A stretch of 64,000 bases of DNA from Streptomyces hyderabadensis (GCF_020404845.1 NZ_JAIOJZ010000002.1:124001-188000), one strand, 5' to 3'. Positions 24,785 through 33,540 are shown, counted from the first letter of the stretch. Program-made: numbers and translations. The notes: generated from the sequence alone by a model not told the origin.

Positions 24785-25642
24785 TCAGTCCTCGCCGCGC
24801 CTGCGGCGGTCGCGGTCGTCACGGCGCAGCTCACGGTCCTCGCGGCGCAGTTCGCGCTGCTCGCGGCGGGCCTCGTGGTGCTCGCGCACCAGGTCCCGGT
24901 GGCCCTCCAGCATCCTGCGGTGCGCGTCCGCCACGTCCTCCCGGACCGAGGAGCGCAGCTCCCGCTGCGCGGCCTTGCGCTCCAGCTTCTCCTGCCGGCG
25001 CTCCTCCTTCAGCCGCTGCCGCTCCGCCCGCGTCACCTTGCGCTCGACGCCGACGCCGCCCCAGAAGGCGAAGCCCGTCACGACCACGCGCGGGGCGCCC
25101 GGGTCTCCGGGTACGCCCTCCTCGCGGTGGTCGAAGCCGCCCATGAAGCCGATGCCGCGCACGACCACCTCGACACCGGGCGGCACGATCACGTTCATCC
25201 CGCCCATGATCGCGACGCAGTTGATCACGACCTCGCCGGCCGCGAAGTCCGCCTCGCGCAGGTCGATGTCGCCGCCGCCCCAGAACGCGAAGGAGTTGAA
25301 CCGCCTCGGCACCGTCCAGCGCCCCTTGCGCTGGAAGCCGGACATCACGGCGACCGCCCAGGTCGACGAGCCCTCGCCGCCGGTGATCCGGCCCGCCCAG
25401 CCGCCGCTGCGCGCGGGCTCCTTGGTCATCGACACCCGCGGCGCCGCGGCCACCTCGCCGACCGGCAGGTCACGGGTGATCGGCGCCAGCTCCCCGTACG
25501 TCCGGGCGCTGTAGGTGGCCTCCAGCCGCTCCTCGAACTCGGTCATGTCGAGGCGGCCCTCGGCGAGGGCGTCGCGCAGGACCTCGGCGACTCGTTCACG
25601 GTCGGCGTCGGAGGCGCGGAGTTCCGGGGCGTCGTCGGTCAT
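24785..25642 (-). CDS. DUF1707 (SHOCT-like) protein with LiaF-like domain and charged tail
   Basis: A 285-residue protein. Residues about 7-60 are a DUF1707 domain (LRASDADRERVAEVLRDALA, EGRLDMTEFEERLEATYSA). Residues about 100-185 resemble the cell-wall-antibiotic-response C-terminal domain of LiaF, with repeated beta-strand phrases SFAFWGGGDIDL, CVAIMGGMNVIVP and GFAFWGGVGVERK. The last about 90 residues are very rich in Arg/Glu and probably a helix (REQRELRREDRELRRDDRD). LiaF-like proteins respond to envelope stress; here no LiaRS pair is adjacent. It is adjacent to but 5 nt from the convergent SGNH gene. Confidence 0.85.
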   Translation of the reverse strand: MTDDAPELRASDADRERVAEVLRDALAEGRLDMTEFEERLEATYSARTYGELAPITRDLPVGEVAAAPRVSMTKEPARSGGWAGRITGGEGSSTWAVAVMSGFQRKGRWTVPRRFNSFAFWGGGDIDLREADFAAGEVVINCVAIMGGMNVIVPPGVEVVVRGIGFMGGFDHREEGVPGDPGAPRVVVTGFAFWGGVGVERKVTRAERQRLKEERRQEKLERKAAQRELRSSVREDVADAHRRMLEGHRDLVREHHEARREQRELRREDRELRRDDRDRRRRGED

Positions 25643-25675
25643 GTACAGCAGCCTACGAGGTCACCGCGCCGGACA

Positions 25676-26701
25676 CTACGCGCCCGCGCGTTCCGCGTAC
25701 ATCTTCGCGATCACCGACTCGATGTCCGGCTCCCGCACCGACAGGTCCACCAGCGGATACTCGGCCGCGATCCGCGCCACCAGCCCGGCCGCCGACGCCG
25801 ACGCCGGGAACGCCAGCCACTGCCGCGGCCCCTCCACCCGCACCACCCGCGCCGGCTCCGGCGCGTCGATCGGCGGCAACTCCCGTTCCAGGTCCACCAC
25901 CAGGGTGCGTTCGCTCTCCCCCGCCTCGTGCAGTCCGTCCAGGGCGCCGTCGTACATCAGCCGCCCGTGGTCGATGACCATCACGCGCGAGCAGAGCTGC
26001 TCGATGTCCTGGAGGTCGTGCGTGGTCAGCAGCACCGTCGTGCCGCACTCGGCGTTCAAGTCCCGCAGGAACCCCCGCACCTTGGCCTTGGAGACCACGT
26101 CCAGGCCGATCGTCGGCTCGTCCAGGTACAGCACCTCCGGGTCGTGCAGCAGCGCCGCCGCGATGTCGCCGCGCATCCGCTGGCCGAGCGAGAGTTGCCG
26201 CACCGGGACGTCCAGCAGCTCGGCGAGCTGGAGGAGTTCGACGCAGCGGTCCAGGTTCTCGCGGTAACGGGCGTCCGGGATCCGGTACATGCGGTGCATC
26301 AGGCGGTAGGAGTCGATCAGCGGCAGGTCCCACCACAGCGTCGTGCGCTGCCCGAAGACCACCCCGATGCGGTGCGCCAGCCGGGTCCGCTCCCGGGACG
26401 GGTCGATGCCGGCCACCCGCAGCCGGCCGCCGCTGGGCGTCAGGATGCCGGTGAGCATCTTGATCGTCGTGGACTTCCCGGCGCCGTTCGGGCCGATGTA
26501 GCCGACCATCTCGCCGCGCGACACCGTGAACGACAGCCCGTCCACCGCCCGCACCTGCCGCCGCTCCCGCTTCAGGAAGCCGGTCTTCTTGCGCACGTCG
26601 AAGACCTTCTCGACGCCGTCCAGTTCGATGAAGGCCGAGGCCTCCGCCCCGGTCACCGGGTCCGCCTGCGTCGTCCGCGTCGTCTTCGCCATCTCCGCCA
26701 T
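25676..26701 (-). CDS. ABC exporter ATP-binding protein (COG4586-like)
   Basis: A 341-residue ATPase with Walker A GPNGAGKSTT, Q loop VVFGQRTTLWWDLP, signature LSLGQRMRGD, Walker B VLYLDEPTIGLD and H loop TTHD. The N-terminal insert KKTGFLKRERRQVRAVDG and the RTTLWWDLP Q loop are marks of the uncharacterised COG4586 group that works with two permeases of COG4587 and COG3694. It is the third gene of a minus-strand operon, starting 6 nt after the second permease with GGGGAG upstream. The exported substrate is unknown. Confidence 0.92.
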   Translation of the reverse strand: MAEMAKTTRTTQADPVTGAEASAFIELDGVEKVFDVRKKTGFLKRERRQVRAVDGLSFTVSRGEMVGYIGPNGAGKSTTIKMLTGILTPSGGRLRVAGIDPSRERTRLAHRIGVVFGQRTTLWWDLPLIDSYRLMHRMYRIPDARYRENLDRCVELLQLAELLDVPVRQLSLGQRMRGDIAAALLHDPEVLYLDEPTIGLDVVSKAKVRGFLRDLNAECGTTVLLTTHDLQDIEQLCSRVMVIDHGRLMYDGALDGLHEAGESERTLVVDLERELPPIDAPEPARVVRVEGPRQWLAFPASASAAGLVARIAAEYPLVDLSVREPDIESVIAKMYAERAGA

Positions 26702-26706
26702 CTCAG

Positions 26707-27576
26707 TCAGCTCCCCGTGCTCCGGTACGAACGCAGACCCGCCCGCCAGGCCAGCCCCGCCAGCGCACAGCAGGCCGCGGCCACCAGCGGCGGCGTGAAC
26801 GCCACCCACCCGGGCAGATCCAGCGGATACGGCCGCCCCAGCACGAAGCTCGCCGGCAGCCAGTTCACGAACGCCAGCGGCACCACGAACGTCGCCCCGC
26901 GCACCAGGTCGAGCGCGAACACCGCCGGCGGGTACTGCAGCATCGTCGTACCGCCGTAGGTGAAGGCGTTGGACACCTCCGAGGCGTCCTGCGCCACGAA
27001 CTGGAACGCCGCCGCCGCCACGAACACCGCGCAGAAGATCCCGGCCCCGCTCAGCAGCGCCACCGGCACCAGCAGCAGCCGCGCCGCCGTCCAGTCGACG
27101 TCGACGACCGCCAGCGCGTACCCGAGCACCAGCAGCCCCTGCACCACCCGGCCAAGACGGCGCAGCCCGAACCGGTCCGCCGCGACCTGCGCCAGCACCG
27201 GCACCGGACGCACCAGCAGGGTGTCCAGCGTGCCGTCCCGCACCCGGCGGCCCAGCCGCTCCATCGAGCCGATCGCCAGGTCCGCCAGCCCGAAGGAGAC
27301 CGCCGACATGCCGTACAGGAACGCCACCTCGGGCAACGGCCAGCCGCCCAGCGCGTCGACCCGGGAGAACATCAGCAGGATCGCCACGAAGTCCAGCGCG
27401 GTCATCGCGAAGTTCCCGAAGGTCGTCAGCGCGAAGGACGTCCGGTACGCCATCGTCGACCTGATCCACATCCCGGCGATCAGCCCGTACGCGCGCACCC
27501 CCTCCACGACCCGCCCGCGCCGCGCCTCCGCCCCGGTCACCTCGGTCGCCTCGGTCCTCTCGGTCGCCTCAGCCAC
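26707..27576 (-). CDS. ABC-2 type permease, second subunit
   Basis: A 289-residue, roughly six-TM ABC-2 permease. It has the amphipathic entry AGMWIRSTMAYRTSFALTTF and the GTLDTLLVRPVP segment typical of this family (COG3694-like). Its start overlaps the first permease gene by 8 nt, and the ATPase follows 6 nt downstream, so the three proteins probably assemble as ATPase dimer plus permease heterodimer. The N-terminus has short Thr/Glu repeats (EATERTEATEVT). Confidence 0.9.
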   Translation of the reverse strand: MAEATERTEATEVTGAEARRGRVVEGVRAYGLIAGMWIRSTMAYRTSFALTTFGNFAMTALDFVAILLMFSRVDALGGWPLPEVAFLYGMSAVSFGLADLAIGSMERLGRRVRDGTLDTLLVRPVPVLAQVAADRFGLRRLGRVVQGLLVLGYALAVVDVDWTAARLLLVPVALLSGAGIFCAVFVAAAAFQFVAQDASEVSNAFTYGGTTMLQYPPAVFALDLVRGATFVVPLAFVNWLPASFVLGRPYPLDLPGWVAFTPPLVAAACCALAGLAWRAGLRSYRSTGS

Positions 27577-28375
27577 CCTGGACCACCACCCGTCGCGTCG
27601 CCGCCGACTGCGCCAGCCGGCCCAGCGCCAGCAGCGCCACCGCCCAGGACGCCTGGAAGAGATACGTCCCCAGCGGATCCGCCTCGCCGAGCAGCACGTC
27701 CGCCGGCGCCTGGAGCAGCGACGACCACGGCAGCGCCCGCACCACCTCGCCGAGCGCCCCCGGGAACACGTTCAGCGGCAGCAGCATCCCCGAGCAGAAC
27801 AGCCCCGCCAGCCACGCCATCTGCGTCACCCCCGTGCCGTCGAGCAGCCAGAACGCCGAGAGCGCCACCAGATAGCGCAGCGCGAAACCCACCAGCATCG
27901 CCAGCAGCAGCGTCACCAGGAACGCCGCCCACACGGACACCTCCCGCGGCAGCGCCACCGGGAAGAACAGCGAGCCGAACACGAACGGCACCACGCCCCG
28001 GCCCAGCAGCTGGAACAGCGCCCGGCCCACGTCCGCCGCCAGCCACCACAGCTGGAGATCCGCCGGACGGTACAGATCGACGGCGACATCACCCGAACGG
28101 ATGCGCTCCATCAACTCGTCCTCGAACCCGCCGCCCCCGATCGCCAGCGCCGCCAGCAGCGCCTGCCCCAGCCACACGAACGTCACGGCCTGCGCCTGGT
28201 CGTACCCGCCGAGCTGCGGTTTCTCGTCCCACAGGGCCAGATAGGTGTACACCAGGATCAGTCCGAAGACGGTGTTGGTGAACACCCCGGCGGCGGTCGC
28301 CGCCCGATACGTCGCGTACCGTCGGAATCCGCCCGCCGCGACGGCCACGTACAACCGCCACGAGCCCACACGCAC
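27569..28375 (-). CDS. ABC-2 type permease, first subunit
   Basis: A 268-residue ABC-2 permease (COG4587-like) with the family opening FRRYATYRAATAAGVFTNTV, the IRSGDVAVDLYRPADLQLWWL segment and five to six TM helices. The GTG at 28375 is chosen because GGGGAGG lies just upstream and the homologous region begins there; the open frame to 28768 runs antisense over the PBP gene. It is the first gene of the exporter operon, divergent from the PBP gene with 193 nt between starts. Confidence 0.88.
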   Translation of the reverse strand: MRVGSWRLYVAVAAGGFRRYATYRAATAAGVFTNTVFGLILVYTYLALWDEKPQLGGYDQAQAVTFVWLGQALLAALAIGGGGFEDELMERIRSGDVAVDLYRPADLQLWWLAADVGRALFQLLGRGVVPFVFGSLFFPVALPREVSVWAAFLVTLLLAMLVGFALRYLVALSAFWLLDGTGVTQMAWLAGLFCSGMLLPLNVFPGALGEVVRALPWSSLLQAPADVLLGEADPLGTYLFQASWAVALLALGRLAQSAATRRVVVQGG

Positions 28376-28568
28376 TGCCCTCCCCGTCCGACCGGCACCA
28401 AAGCGCAGGAGCCTAGTGCGACCACGGGGACTGCTGCCACGGAATTTCACGGGTGTGCCGTCGAGTGGGAACGGAACGCGCGGTGCGAGAGTCTTGTTCA
28501 GAAGAAACTCAGACGTTCCGAAAACCGTACGAAGCGAAGCAGAAGCGAAACAGGAGTCCGTGCACGAG

Positions 28569-31043
28569 ATGAGCGACGAGCCGCAGCCGCAGCAGCCGCA
28601 GCGCCCGGGCTGGGCCTCCAGGGGGCCACAGGCGGCCGGCGAGGGGCACACGGCGGAACCGGGAGCACCGGGAACGCCGGACGCCTCCGGGAAGGCGAAG
28701 AAGCCCAAGCGGCCCAAGCGCACCGGATGGCGCCGCCTGATCCCGACCTGGCGCATCGCGCTGAGCACCGTCGTCGTCGGCCTCCTGCTGATCGTCGGCG
28801 GCTTCTTCCTCGGCTACCACCTCGTCCAGATCCCGGCCGCCAACGCGCTCGCCACCAAGCAGTCCAACGTCTACCTCTACGCCGACGGCAGCGTCCTCGC
28901 CCGCGACGGCGAGGTCAACCGCGAGAGCGTCTCACTCGCCCGCATCTCCAAGGACGCCCAGCACGCCGTTCTCGCCGCCGAGGACCGCGACTTCTACTCC
29001 GAGTCCGCCATCGACCCCATGGCGATGGTCCGGGCCGGCTGGAACACCGCCACCGGCAAGGGCAAGCAGTCCGGCTCCACGATCACCCAGCAGTACGTCA
29101 AGAACTACTACCTGGCCCAGGAGCAGACCGTCACCCGCAAGGTGAAGGAGTTCTTCATCTCGATCAAGCTCGACCGGGAGAAGAGCAAGAACGAGATCCT
29201 GGAGGGCTACCTCAACACCAGCTTCTTCGGCCGCGGCGCCTACGGCATCCAGGCCGCCGCCCAGGCCTACTTCGGCGTCGACGCCAAGGACCTCACCGCC
29301 GCCCAGGGCGCCTACCTCGCCTCCCTGCTCAACGCCCCCAGCCAGTACGACGTCGTCGCCCACCCCGAGAACCGGCCCGCCGCCGAGGCCCGCTGGAACT
29401 ACGTGATGAACGGCATGGTCGACAAGGGCTGGCTCAGCGCCTCCGACCGGGCCGCCGCGAAGTTCCCCAAGCCCAAGCAGTCCACGATCTCCACCGGCAT
29501 GTCCGGGCAGCGCGGCTACGTCGTCAACATCGTCAAGAAGTACCTGATCGAGAACGGCATCGTCGACGAGGAGGAGCTGGGCCGCGGCGGGTACCGCATC
29601 ACCACCACCCTCCAGAAGGACAAGCAGGACGCCTTCGTCAAGGCCGTCGACGACAAGCTGATGTCCCAGCTGGACAAGAAGGAACGCAAGGTCGACACCT
29701 ACGTCCGGGCCGGCGGCGCCTCCGTCGACCCGAAGACCGGCAAGGTCGTCGCGATGTACAACGGCATCGACTACGTCAAGCAGTACACGCCCAACGCCAC
29801 CCGCCGCGACTTCCAGGTCGGCTCCACCTTCAAGCCCTTCGTGTTCACCGCCGCCGTCGAGAACCACTCCGAGACGCAGGGCGGCCAGACGATCAACCCG
29901 AACACGCGCTACGACGGCACCAGCGAACGCCCCGTCCAGGGCTGGAGCGGCGGCCGCTACGCCCCCGAGAACGAGGACCACCGCGACTACGGCCACGTCA
30001 CCGTCCGCGAGGCCACCGACAAGTCCATCAACGCCGTGTACGCCCAGATGGCCGTCGACGTCGGCTCCGACAAGGTCAAGCAGACCGCGATCGACCTCGG
30101 CCTCTCCAAGAACACGCCCGAACTGACCCCCTCCCCCTCCATCGCCCTCGGCGTCGCCACCGCCAGCCCCCTCGACATGGCCGAGGCCTACGCCACCCTC
30201 GCCAACCACGGCAGGCACAGCACCTACACGCTGGTCGAGAAGGTCACCAAGGACGGCAGCCAGGAGGTCGAACTGCCGGAGCGGCGCGAGCACCAGGCCG
30301 TCAGCCGGGAGGCCGCCGACACCACCACGTCCGTCCTGCGCAGCGTCGTCCAGAACGGCACCGCCACCGCCGCACAGGCCGCCGGCCGCCCCGCGGCCGG
30401 CAAGACCGGCACCGCCGAGGAGGACACGGCCGCCTGGTTCGCCGGCTACACCCCCGACCTGGCCACCGTCGTCGCCGTCATGGGCCAGGACCCGAAGACG
30501 GCCGCCCACAAGTCCCTGTACGGCGCCATGGGCCTCGCCCGCATCAACGGCGGCGGCGCCCCCGCCGAGATCTGGAGCCAGTACACCCGCAACGCCCTGG
30601 AGGGCGAACCGGTCAGCGACTTCGACCTCCAGCTCCAGGCCGGCGCCGACGTCACCGCGCCCCCCTCCGGCGACGCCTCGGACGAACCGGGCGACGGCGA
30701 CGAGAGCGGCAGCGGCGAGGCGGACGAGGACTCCACCGGCGACACGGACGGCTCCGGCTCCGCGACGCCCGGCGACTCCGGCGGCAGCAGCACCCCGCCC
30801 GGCGACAACGGCGGCACCGAGTCCGACCCCCCGTCCACCGGCGGCGGCACCCCCTCCACCGGTGGCCCCAGCACCGAGCCCGGCCCCACGGGCGGCGGCG
30901 ACTCGGGCGGGGACGACTCCTCGAACGGCGGCACGGGGCCGGGCGGCGGGGGCACCGAGGGCGCGGGCGGCGGGGACGGCGACGGCACGGGCACCACGGT
31001 CGGCACGGCCGCCGGCATCCCCGTCACACCCCGGCGTCAGTGA
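28569..31043 (+). CDS. Bifunctional class A penicillin-binding protein
   Basis: An 824-residue peptidoglycan synthase. A Lys/Arg/Pro-rich cytoplasmic tail precedes one TM (IALSTVVVGLLLIVGGFFLG). The GT51 glycosyltransferase domain has AAEDRDFY with E138, GSTITQQYVKNYYL and KSKNEILEGYLNTSFFGRG. The transpeptidase domain has S419TFK422, SIN and K612TG. The last about 145 residues are Gly/Ser/Pro/Asp-rich with no domain. The ATG at 28569 is preferred (AGGAG 12 nt upstream); the GTG at 28560 is only 3 nt from that site. Its 3' end overlaps the convergent sugE-like gene by 7 nt. Confidence 0.93.
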   Translation: MSDEPQPQQPQRPGWASRGPQAAGEGHTAEPGAPGTPDASGKAKKPKRPKRTGWRRLIPTWRIALSTVVVGLLLIVGGFFLGYHLVQIPAANALATKQSNVYLYADGSVLARDGEVNRESVSLARISKDAQHAVLAAEDRDFYSESAIDPMAMVRAGWNTATGKGKQSGSTITQQYVKNYYLAQEQTVTRKVKEFFISIKLDREKSKNEILEGYLNTSFFGRGAYGIQAAAQAYFGVDAKDLTAAQGAYLASLLNAPSQYDVVAHPENRPAAEARWNYVMNGMVDKGWLSASDRAAAKFPKPKQSTISTGMSGQRGYVVNIVKKYLIENGIVDEEELGRGGYRITTTLQKDKQDAFVKAVDDKLMSQLDKKERKVDTYVRAGGASVDPKTGKVVAMYNGIDYVKQYTPNATRRDFQVGSTFKPFVFTAAVENHSETQGGQTINPNTRYDGTSERPVQGWSGGRYAPENEDHRDYGHVTVREATDKSINAVYAQMAVDVGSDKVKQTAIDLGLSKNTPELTPSPSIALGVATASPLDMAEAYATLANHGRHSTYTLVEKVTKDGSQEVELPERREHQAVSREAADTTTSVLRSVVQNGTATAAQAAGRPAAGKTGTAEEDTAAWFAGYTPDLATVVAVMGQDPKTAAHKSLYGAMGLARINGGGAPAEIWSQYTRNALEGEPVSDFDLQLQAGADVTAPPSGDASDEPGDGDESGSGEADEDSTGDTDGSGSATPGDSGGSSTPPGDNGGTESDPPSTGGGTPSTGGPSTEPGPTGGGDSGGDDSSNGGTGPGGGGTEGAGGGDGDGTGTTVGTAAGIPVTPRRQ

Positions 31044-31357
31044 CCGGAGGTCGCCTTCAGCCCCACCACGGCGACCAGCAGCAGACAGATGAAGAAGATC
31101 CGGGCGGCGGTCGCCGGCTCCCCCAGCACCACCATGCCGAGCACCGCCGCCCCGGCCGCGCCGATGCCCACCCACACGCCGTAGGCGGTACCGATGGGCA
31201 GCGTCCGGGCGGCGTACGACAGCAGCAGCATGCTCGCGACGATCCCGGCACCGGTGAACACGCTCGGCCACAGCCGCGTGAAACCCTCGGTGTACTTCAT
31301 CCCGATCGACCAGCCGACCTCCAGCAGACCGGCGACGACGAGCAGAACCCACGCCAT
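31037..31357 (-). CDS. sugE: SMR-family guanidinium exporter (SugE/Gdx-like)
   Basis: A 106-residue, four-TM small multidrug resistance protein. Features of the Gdx/SugE subtype include MAWVLLVVAGLLEVGWSIGM with the proton/substrate Glu in TM1, KYTEGFTRLWPS, and AYGVWVGIGAAGAAVLGM. SugE homologues export guanidinium in exchange for protons. This fits the guanidine-III riboswitch immediately upstream on the same strand. The ATG follows GGAGGTGCCTGTC. The expected active form is a dual-topology homodimer. Confidence 0.92.
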   Translation of the reverse strand: MAWVLLVVAGLLEVGWSIGMKYTEGFTRLWPSVFTGAGIVASMLLLSYAARTLPIGTAYGVWVGIGAAGAAVLGMVVLGEPATAARIFFICLLLVAVVGLKATSGH

Positions 31358-31391
31358 GACAGGCACCTCCGTGAACGAACTGAACGGTGGT

Positions 31392-31436
31392 GCGTCGTCT
31401 TTTCCTTCAGCCCGGTACGGCGCGTCTCGTCGGGGT
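31392..31436 (-). promoter_or_regulatory. Guanidine-III (ykkC-III) riboswitch
   Basis: The minus-strand leader of the SMR gene contains, in order, CGACGAG, GCGCCGTACC, GGG and AAGACG-CGC. This closely matches my memory of the Thermobifida fusca guanidine-III aptamer. The outer P1 helix is CCCG/CGGG where the T. fusca RNA has CCGG/CCGG, a compensatory change. It ends 35 nt before the start codon, so control is probably at translation, ligand binding exposing the ribosome site. The second pseudoknot strand (GACGACGC) has one mismatch to perfect pairing in my reading. Confidence 0.85.
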
Positions 31437-31460
31437 GCTTCCCAAGGTAGCAAAGACAGG

Positions 31461-31497
31461 CGAAGGGGGCTGGTGACCTTGATCACCAGCCCCTTCG
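31461..31497. terminator. Terminator hairpin
   Basis: CGAAGGGGGCTGGTGA and TCACCAGCCCCTTCG form a 15-bp stem with one bulged G and a 6-nt loop, located after the GroES-like gene and before the riboswitch on the minus strand. It separates the two transcription units. Confidence 0.7.
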
Positions 31498-31517
31498 GTC
31501 CGAGACGGACCCGTGAT

Positions 31518-31874
31518 TCAGAGGTACAGCCCGGTGGAGTCCTCCGACCCCTCGAACCGGTCCGCGGCCACGGCGTGCAGATCGCGCTCGCGCATCAGCA
31601 CGTAGCCCACGCCCCGCACCTCGACCTCGGCACGGTCCTCCGGGTCGTACAGCACCCGGTCGCCCGGCTCCACGGTCCGTACGTTCTGCCCGACCGCGAC
31701 CACCTCGGCCCAGGCCAGCCGCTTGCCGACGGCCGCCGTCGCGGGGATCAGGATGCCGCCCCCGGAACGCCGCTCGCCCTCGCCGGTGTCCTGCCGCACG
31801 AGCACGCGGTCGTGCAGCATCCGGATGGGCAGCTTGTCGTCCTGGGGACCGTGCTCGTTTCTCTTGGCGCTCAC
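31518..31874 (-). CDS. GroES-like co-chaperonin family protein
   Basis: A 118-residue single-domain protein of the GroES fold: PIRMLHDRVLVRQDTGEGER, SGGGILIPATAAVGKRLAWA, then VVAVGQNVRTVEPGDRVLYD and VLMRERDLHAV. It is divergent from the housekeeping groES (which is normally beside groEL1) and has no GroEL neighbour. It may be an accessory GroES-like protein; the role is unknown. It follows a DUF3618 gene on the same strand with a 23-nt gap. Confidence 0.87.
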   Translation of the reverse strand: MSAKRNEHGPQDDKLPIRMLHDRVLVRQDTGEGERRSGGGILIPATAAVGKRLAWAEVVAVGQNVRTVEPGDRVLYDPEDRAEVEVRGVGYVLMRERDLHAVAADRFEGSEDSTGLYL

Positions 31875-31897
31875 GCCCTGAACCTACCTGCCCGCGC

Positions 31898-32230
31898 TCA
31901 GCGCCCGCGCCGCCGGGTGCCGCCCAGGGCGAGCAGCCCCACGACCCCGACCACCACCAGCGCGGCGGGCACCACACGCTCCATCCGCGGGGCGCCGGTC
32001 TCGTCCACGAACTGCGCCTTCACGTCGCTCACCACGCGGTTGACCTGGACGTAGGCCCGCCCCAGCGTGTGATCGACGCTGGCGGCGACCTTGGCCTTCG
32101 CGTCGTCGACGATCGTCTTCGGGTGCACCCGCATCCCGAGCTCGTCGAGCGTCTCGGCCAGCACCTCGCGGCGGCGCTTGATGTCCGCCTCGATCTGCGC
32201 CGGGGTCCTGATGTCCGACGTGTCCGCCAC
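31898..32230 (-). CDS. DUF3618 domain protein
   Basis: A 110-residue protein. The DUF3618 domain (TPAQIEADIKRRREVLAETL, DELGMRVHPK) is at the N-terminus, followed by a helical linker and a C-terminal TM (ALVVVGVVGLLALGGTRRRGR), giving a tail-anchored protein with a cytoplasmic head. DUF3618 proteins are common in actinobacteria without known function. The ATG is 94 nt from the divergent bcp start. Confidence 0.9.
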   Translation of the reverse strand: MADTSDIRTPAQIEADIKRRREVLAETLDELGMRVHPKTIVDDAKAKVAASVDHTLGRAYVQVNRVVSDVKAQFVDETGAPRMERVVPAALVVVGVVGLLALGGTRRRGR

Positions 32231-32324
32231 CGTACGCCTCCGAAGTCCGCTCTGACGCTGTCCCGGACAGTCTGTCAGCTACTTGCCCGTCCGCACTGTC
32301 AGGACCCCCCGTTACGCTGGATCG

Positions 32325-32792
32325 ATGAGCGAGCGACTCCAGCCCGGGGACACGGCCCCCGCCTTCACCCTCCCGGACGCCGACGGCAACGAGGTGTCCC
32401 TCTCCGACCACCAGGGCCGCAAGGTCATCGTCTACTTCTACCCCGCCGCGCTTACCCCCGGCTGCACGAAGCAGGCCTGCGACTTCACGGACAACCTGGA
32501 GCTGCTGACCGGCGCCGGCTACGACGTGATCGGCATCTCCCCCGACAAGCCGGAGAAGCTGGCCAAGTTCCGCGAGGCCGAGTCCCTGAAGGTCACCCTC
32601 CTCGCCGACCCGGACAAGAAGGTCCTCGACGCCTACGGCGCCTTCGGCGAGAAGAAGAACTACGGCCGCACCTACATGGGCGTCATCCGCTCCACCATCG
32701 TCGTCGACGAACAGGGCAAGGTCGAACGCGCCCTCTACAACGTCCGCGCCACGGGCCACGTAGCCAAGATCATCAAGGACTTGGGGATCTGA
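32325..32792 (+). CDS. bcp: Thioredoxin-dependent thiol peroxidase (Bcp/PrxQ)
   Basis: A 155-residue atypical two-Cys peroxiredoxin: LQPGDTAPAFTLPDADGNEV, then YFYPAALTPGCTKQACDFTD with peroxidatic Cys in TPGCT and the resolving Cys five residues later. Pro/Thr/Arg catalytic context is intact. It reduces H2O2 and organic peroxides using thioredoxin. The ATG lacks a convincing ribosome binding site; a TACGCT -10-like hexamer ends 6 nt before it, suggesting a leaderless transcript. Confidence 0.94.
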   Translation: MSERLQPGDTAPAFTLPDADGNEVSLSDHQGRKVIVYFYPAALTPGCTKQACDFTDNLELLTGAGYDVIGISPDKPEKLAKFREAESLKVTLLADPDKKVLDAYGAFGEKKNYGRTYMGVIRSTIVVDEQGKVERALYNVRATGHVAKIIKDLGI

Positions 32793-32834
32793 CGGCGCTG
32801 CCCGACCAGTAGCATGGCCGGGCAGCAGCGCCGG

Positions 32835-32921
32835 GCGGCCGTGGTGGAATTGGCAGTCACGCTGGGTTTAGGTCCCAGTGGGGTAACTCCCGTGAGGGTT
32901 CGAGTCCCTCCGGCCGCACCA
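32835..32921 (+). tRNA. tRNA-Leu (UAG anticodon), CCA encoded
   Basis: Acceptor arms GCGGCCG (32835-32841) and CGGCCGC (32911-32917) pair perfectly, followed by ACCA. The anticodon stem CTGGG/CCCAG encloses TTTAGGT with anticodon TAG at 32869-32871. The long variable arm (GGGGTAACTCCCGT region) identifies a class II tRNA, and the T arm is GAGGGTTCGAGTCCCTC. It decodes CUA and, by wobble, other CUN codons. It is not bldA, which reads UUA. Confidence 0.97.
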
Positions 32922-32937
32922 GTACGTTTTCCGCTGC

Positions 32938-33540
32938 TCAGCCGAGCAGCTCCCGCACGACCGGCACCAGGGCCCGGAAGGCCTTGCCGCGGTGGCTGAT
33001 CGCGTTTTTCTCGGCCGCCGTCAGTTCCGCGCAGGTGCGGGTCTCGCCGTCCGGCTGGAGGATCGGGTCGTAGCCGAAGCCGCCCGTGCCGGCGGGCTCG
33101 TGGCGGAGGGTGCCGCGCAGCTGGCCCTCGACCACCCGCTCCGTGCCGTCGGGCAGGGCCAGGGCCGCCGCGCAGGCGAAGTACGCGCCCCGGTGTTCGT
33201 CGGCGATGTCGCCGATCTGGGCGAGCAGCAGGTCGAGGTTGGCCTTGTCGTCGCCGTGCCGGCCGACCCAGCGGGCGGAGAAGATGCCCGGGGCGCCGTT
33301 GAGGACGTCGACGCAGAGGCCGGAGTCGTCGGCGACGGCGGGCAGGCCGGTGGCCTGGGCGAGGGCGTGCGCCTTGAGCAGGGCGTTCTCGGCGAAGGTG
33401 ACGCCGGTTTCCTTGACGTCGGGGATGTGCGGGTAGGCGTCCGCGCCGACGAGGTCGTGGGGCAGGCCCGCGTCGGCGAGGATGGCCCTCAGTTCGGTGA
33501 TCTTGCCGGCGTTGCGGGTGGCGAGGATGAGGCGGGTCAT
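32938..33540 (-). CDS. rdgB: RdgB/HAM1 family non-canonical purine NTP pyrophosphatase
   Basis: A 200-residue enzyme hydrolysing dITP, ITP and XTP to monophosphates, keeping deaminated purines out of DNA and RNA. Motifs: LATRNAGKITELRAIL (T-x-N-x-x-K), VADDSGLCVDVLNGAPGIFS with catalytic acids, GFGYDPIL, and the end HRGKAFRALV. Length fits the family. The gene lies two transcription units from rph, a frequent bacterial pairing. Confidence 0.95.
   Translation of the reverse strand: MTRLILATRNAGKITELRAILADAGLPHDLVGADAYPHIPDVKETGVTFAENALLKAHALAQATGLPAVADDSGLCVDVLNGAPGIFSARWVGRHGDDKANLDLLLAQIGDIADEHRGAYFACAAALALPDGTERVVEGQLRGTLRHEPAGTGGFGYDPILQPDGETRTCAELTAAEKNAISHRGKAFRALVPVVRELLG

Noticed and set aside
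26960..31450. A 1496-codon open frame on the plus strand
   Set aside because: It crosses the ABC exporter and PBP genes in other frames, with Arg/Pro/His-rich shadow sequence and no domain.
32835..32921. tRNA-Leu as bldA
   Set aside because: The anticodon is UAG, not UAA.
33101..33440. Plus-strand frame opposite rdgB
   Set aside because: It is antisense to a complete rdgB with all its motifs.
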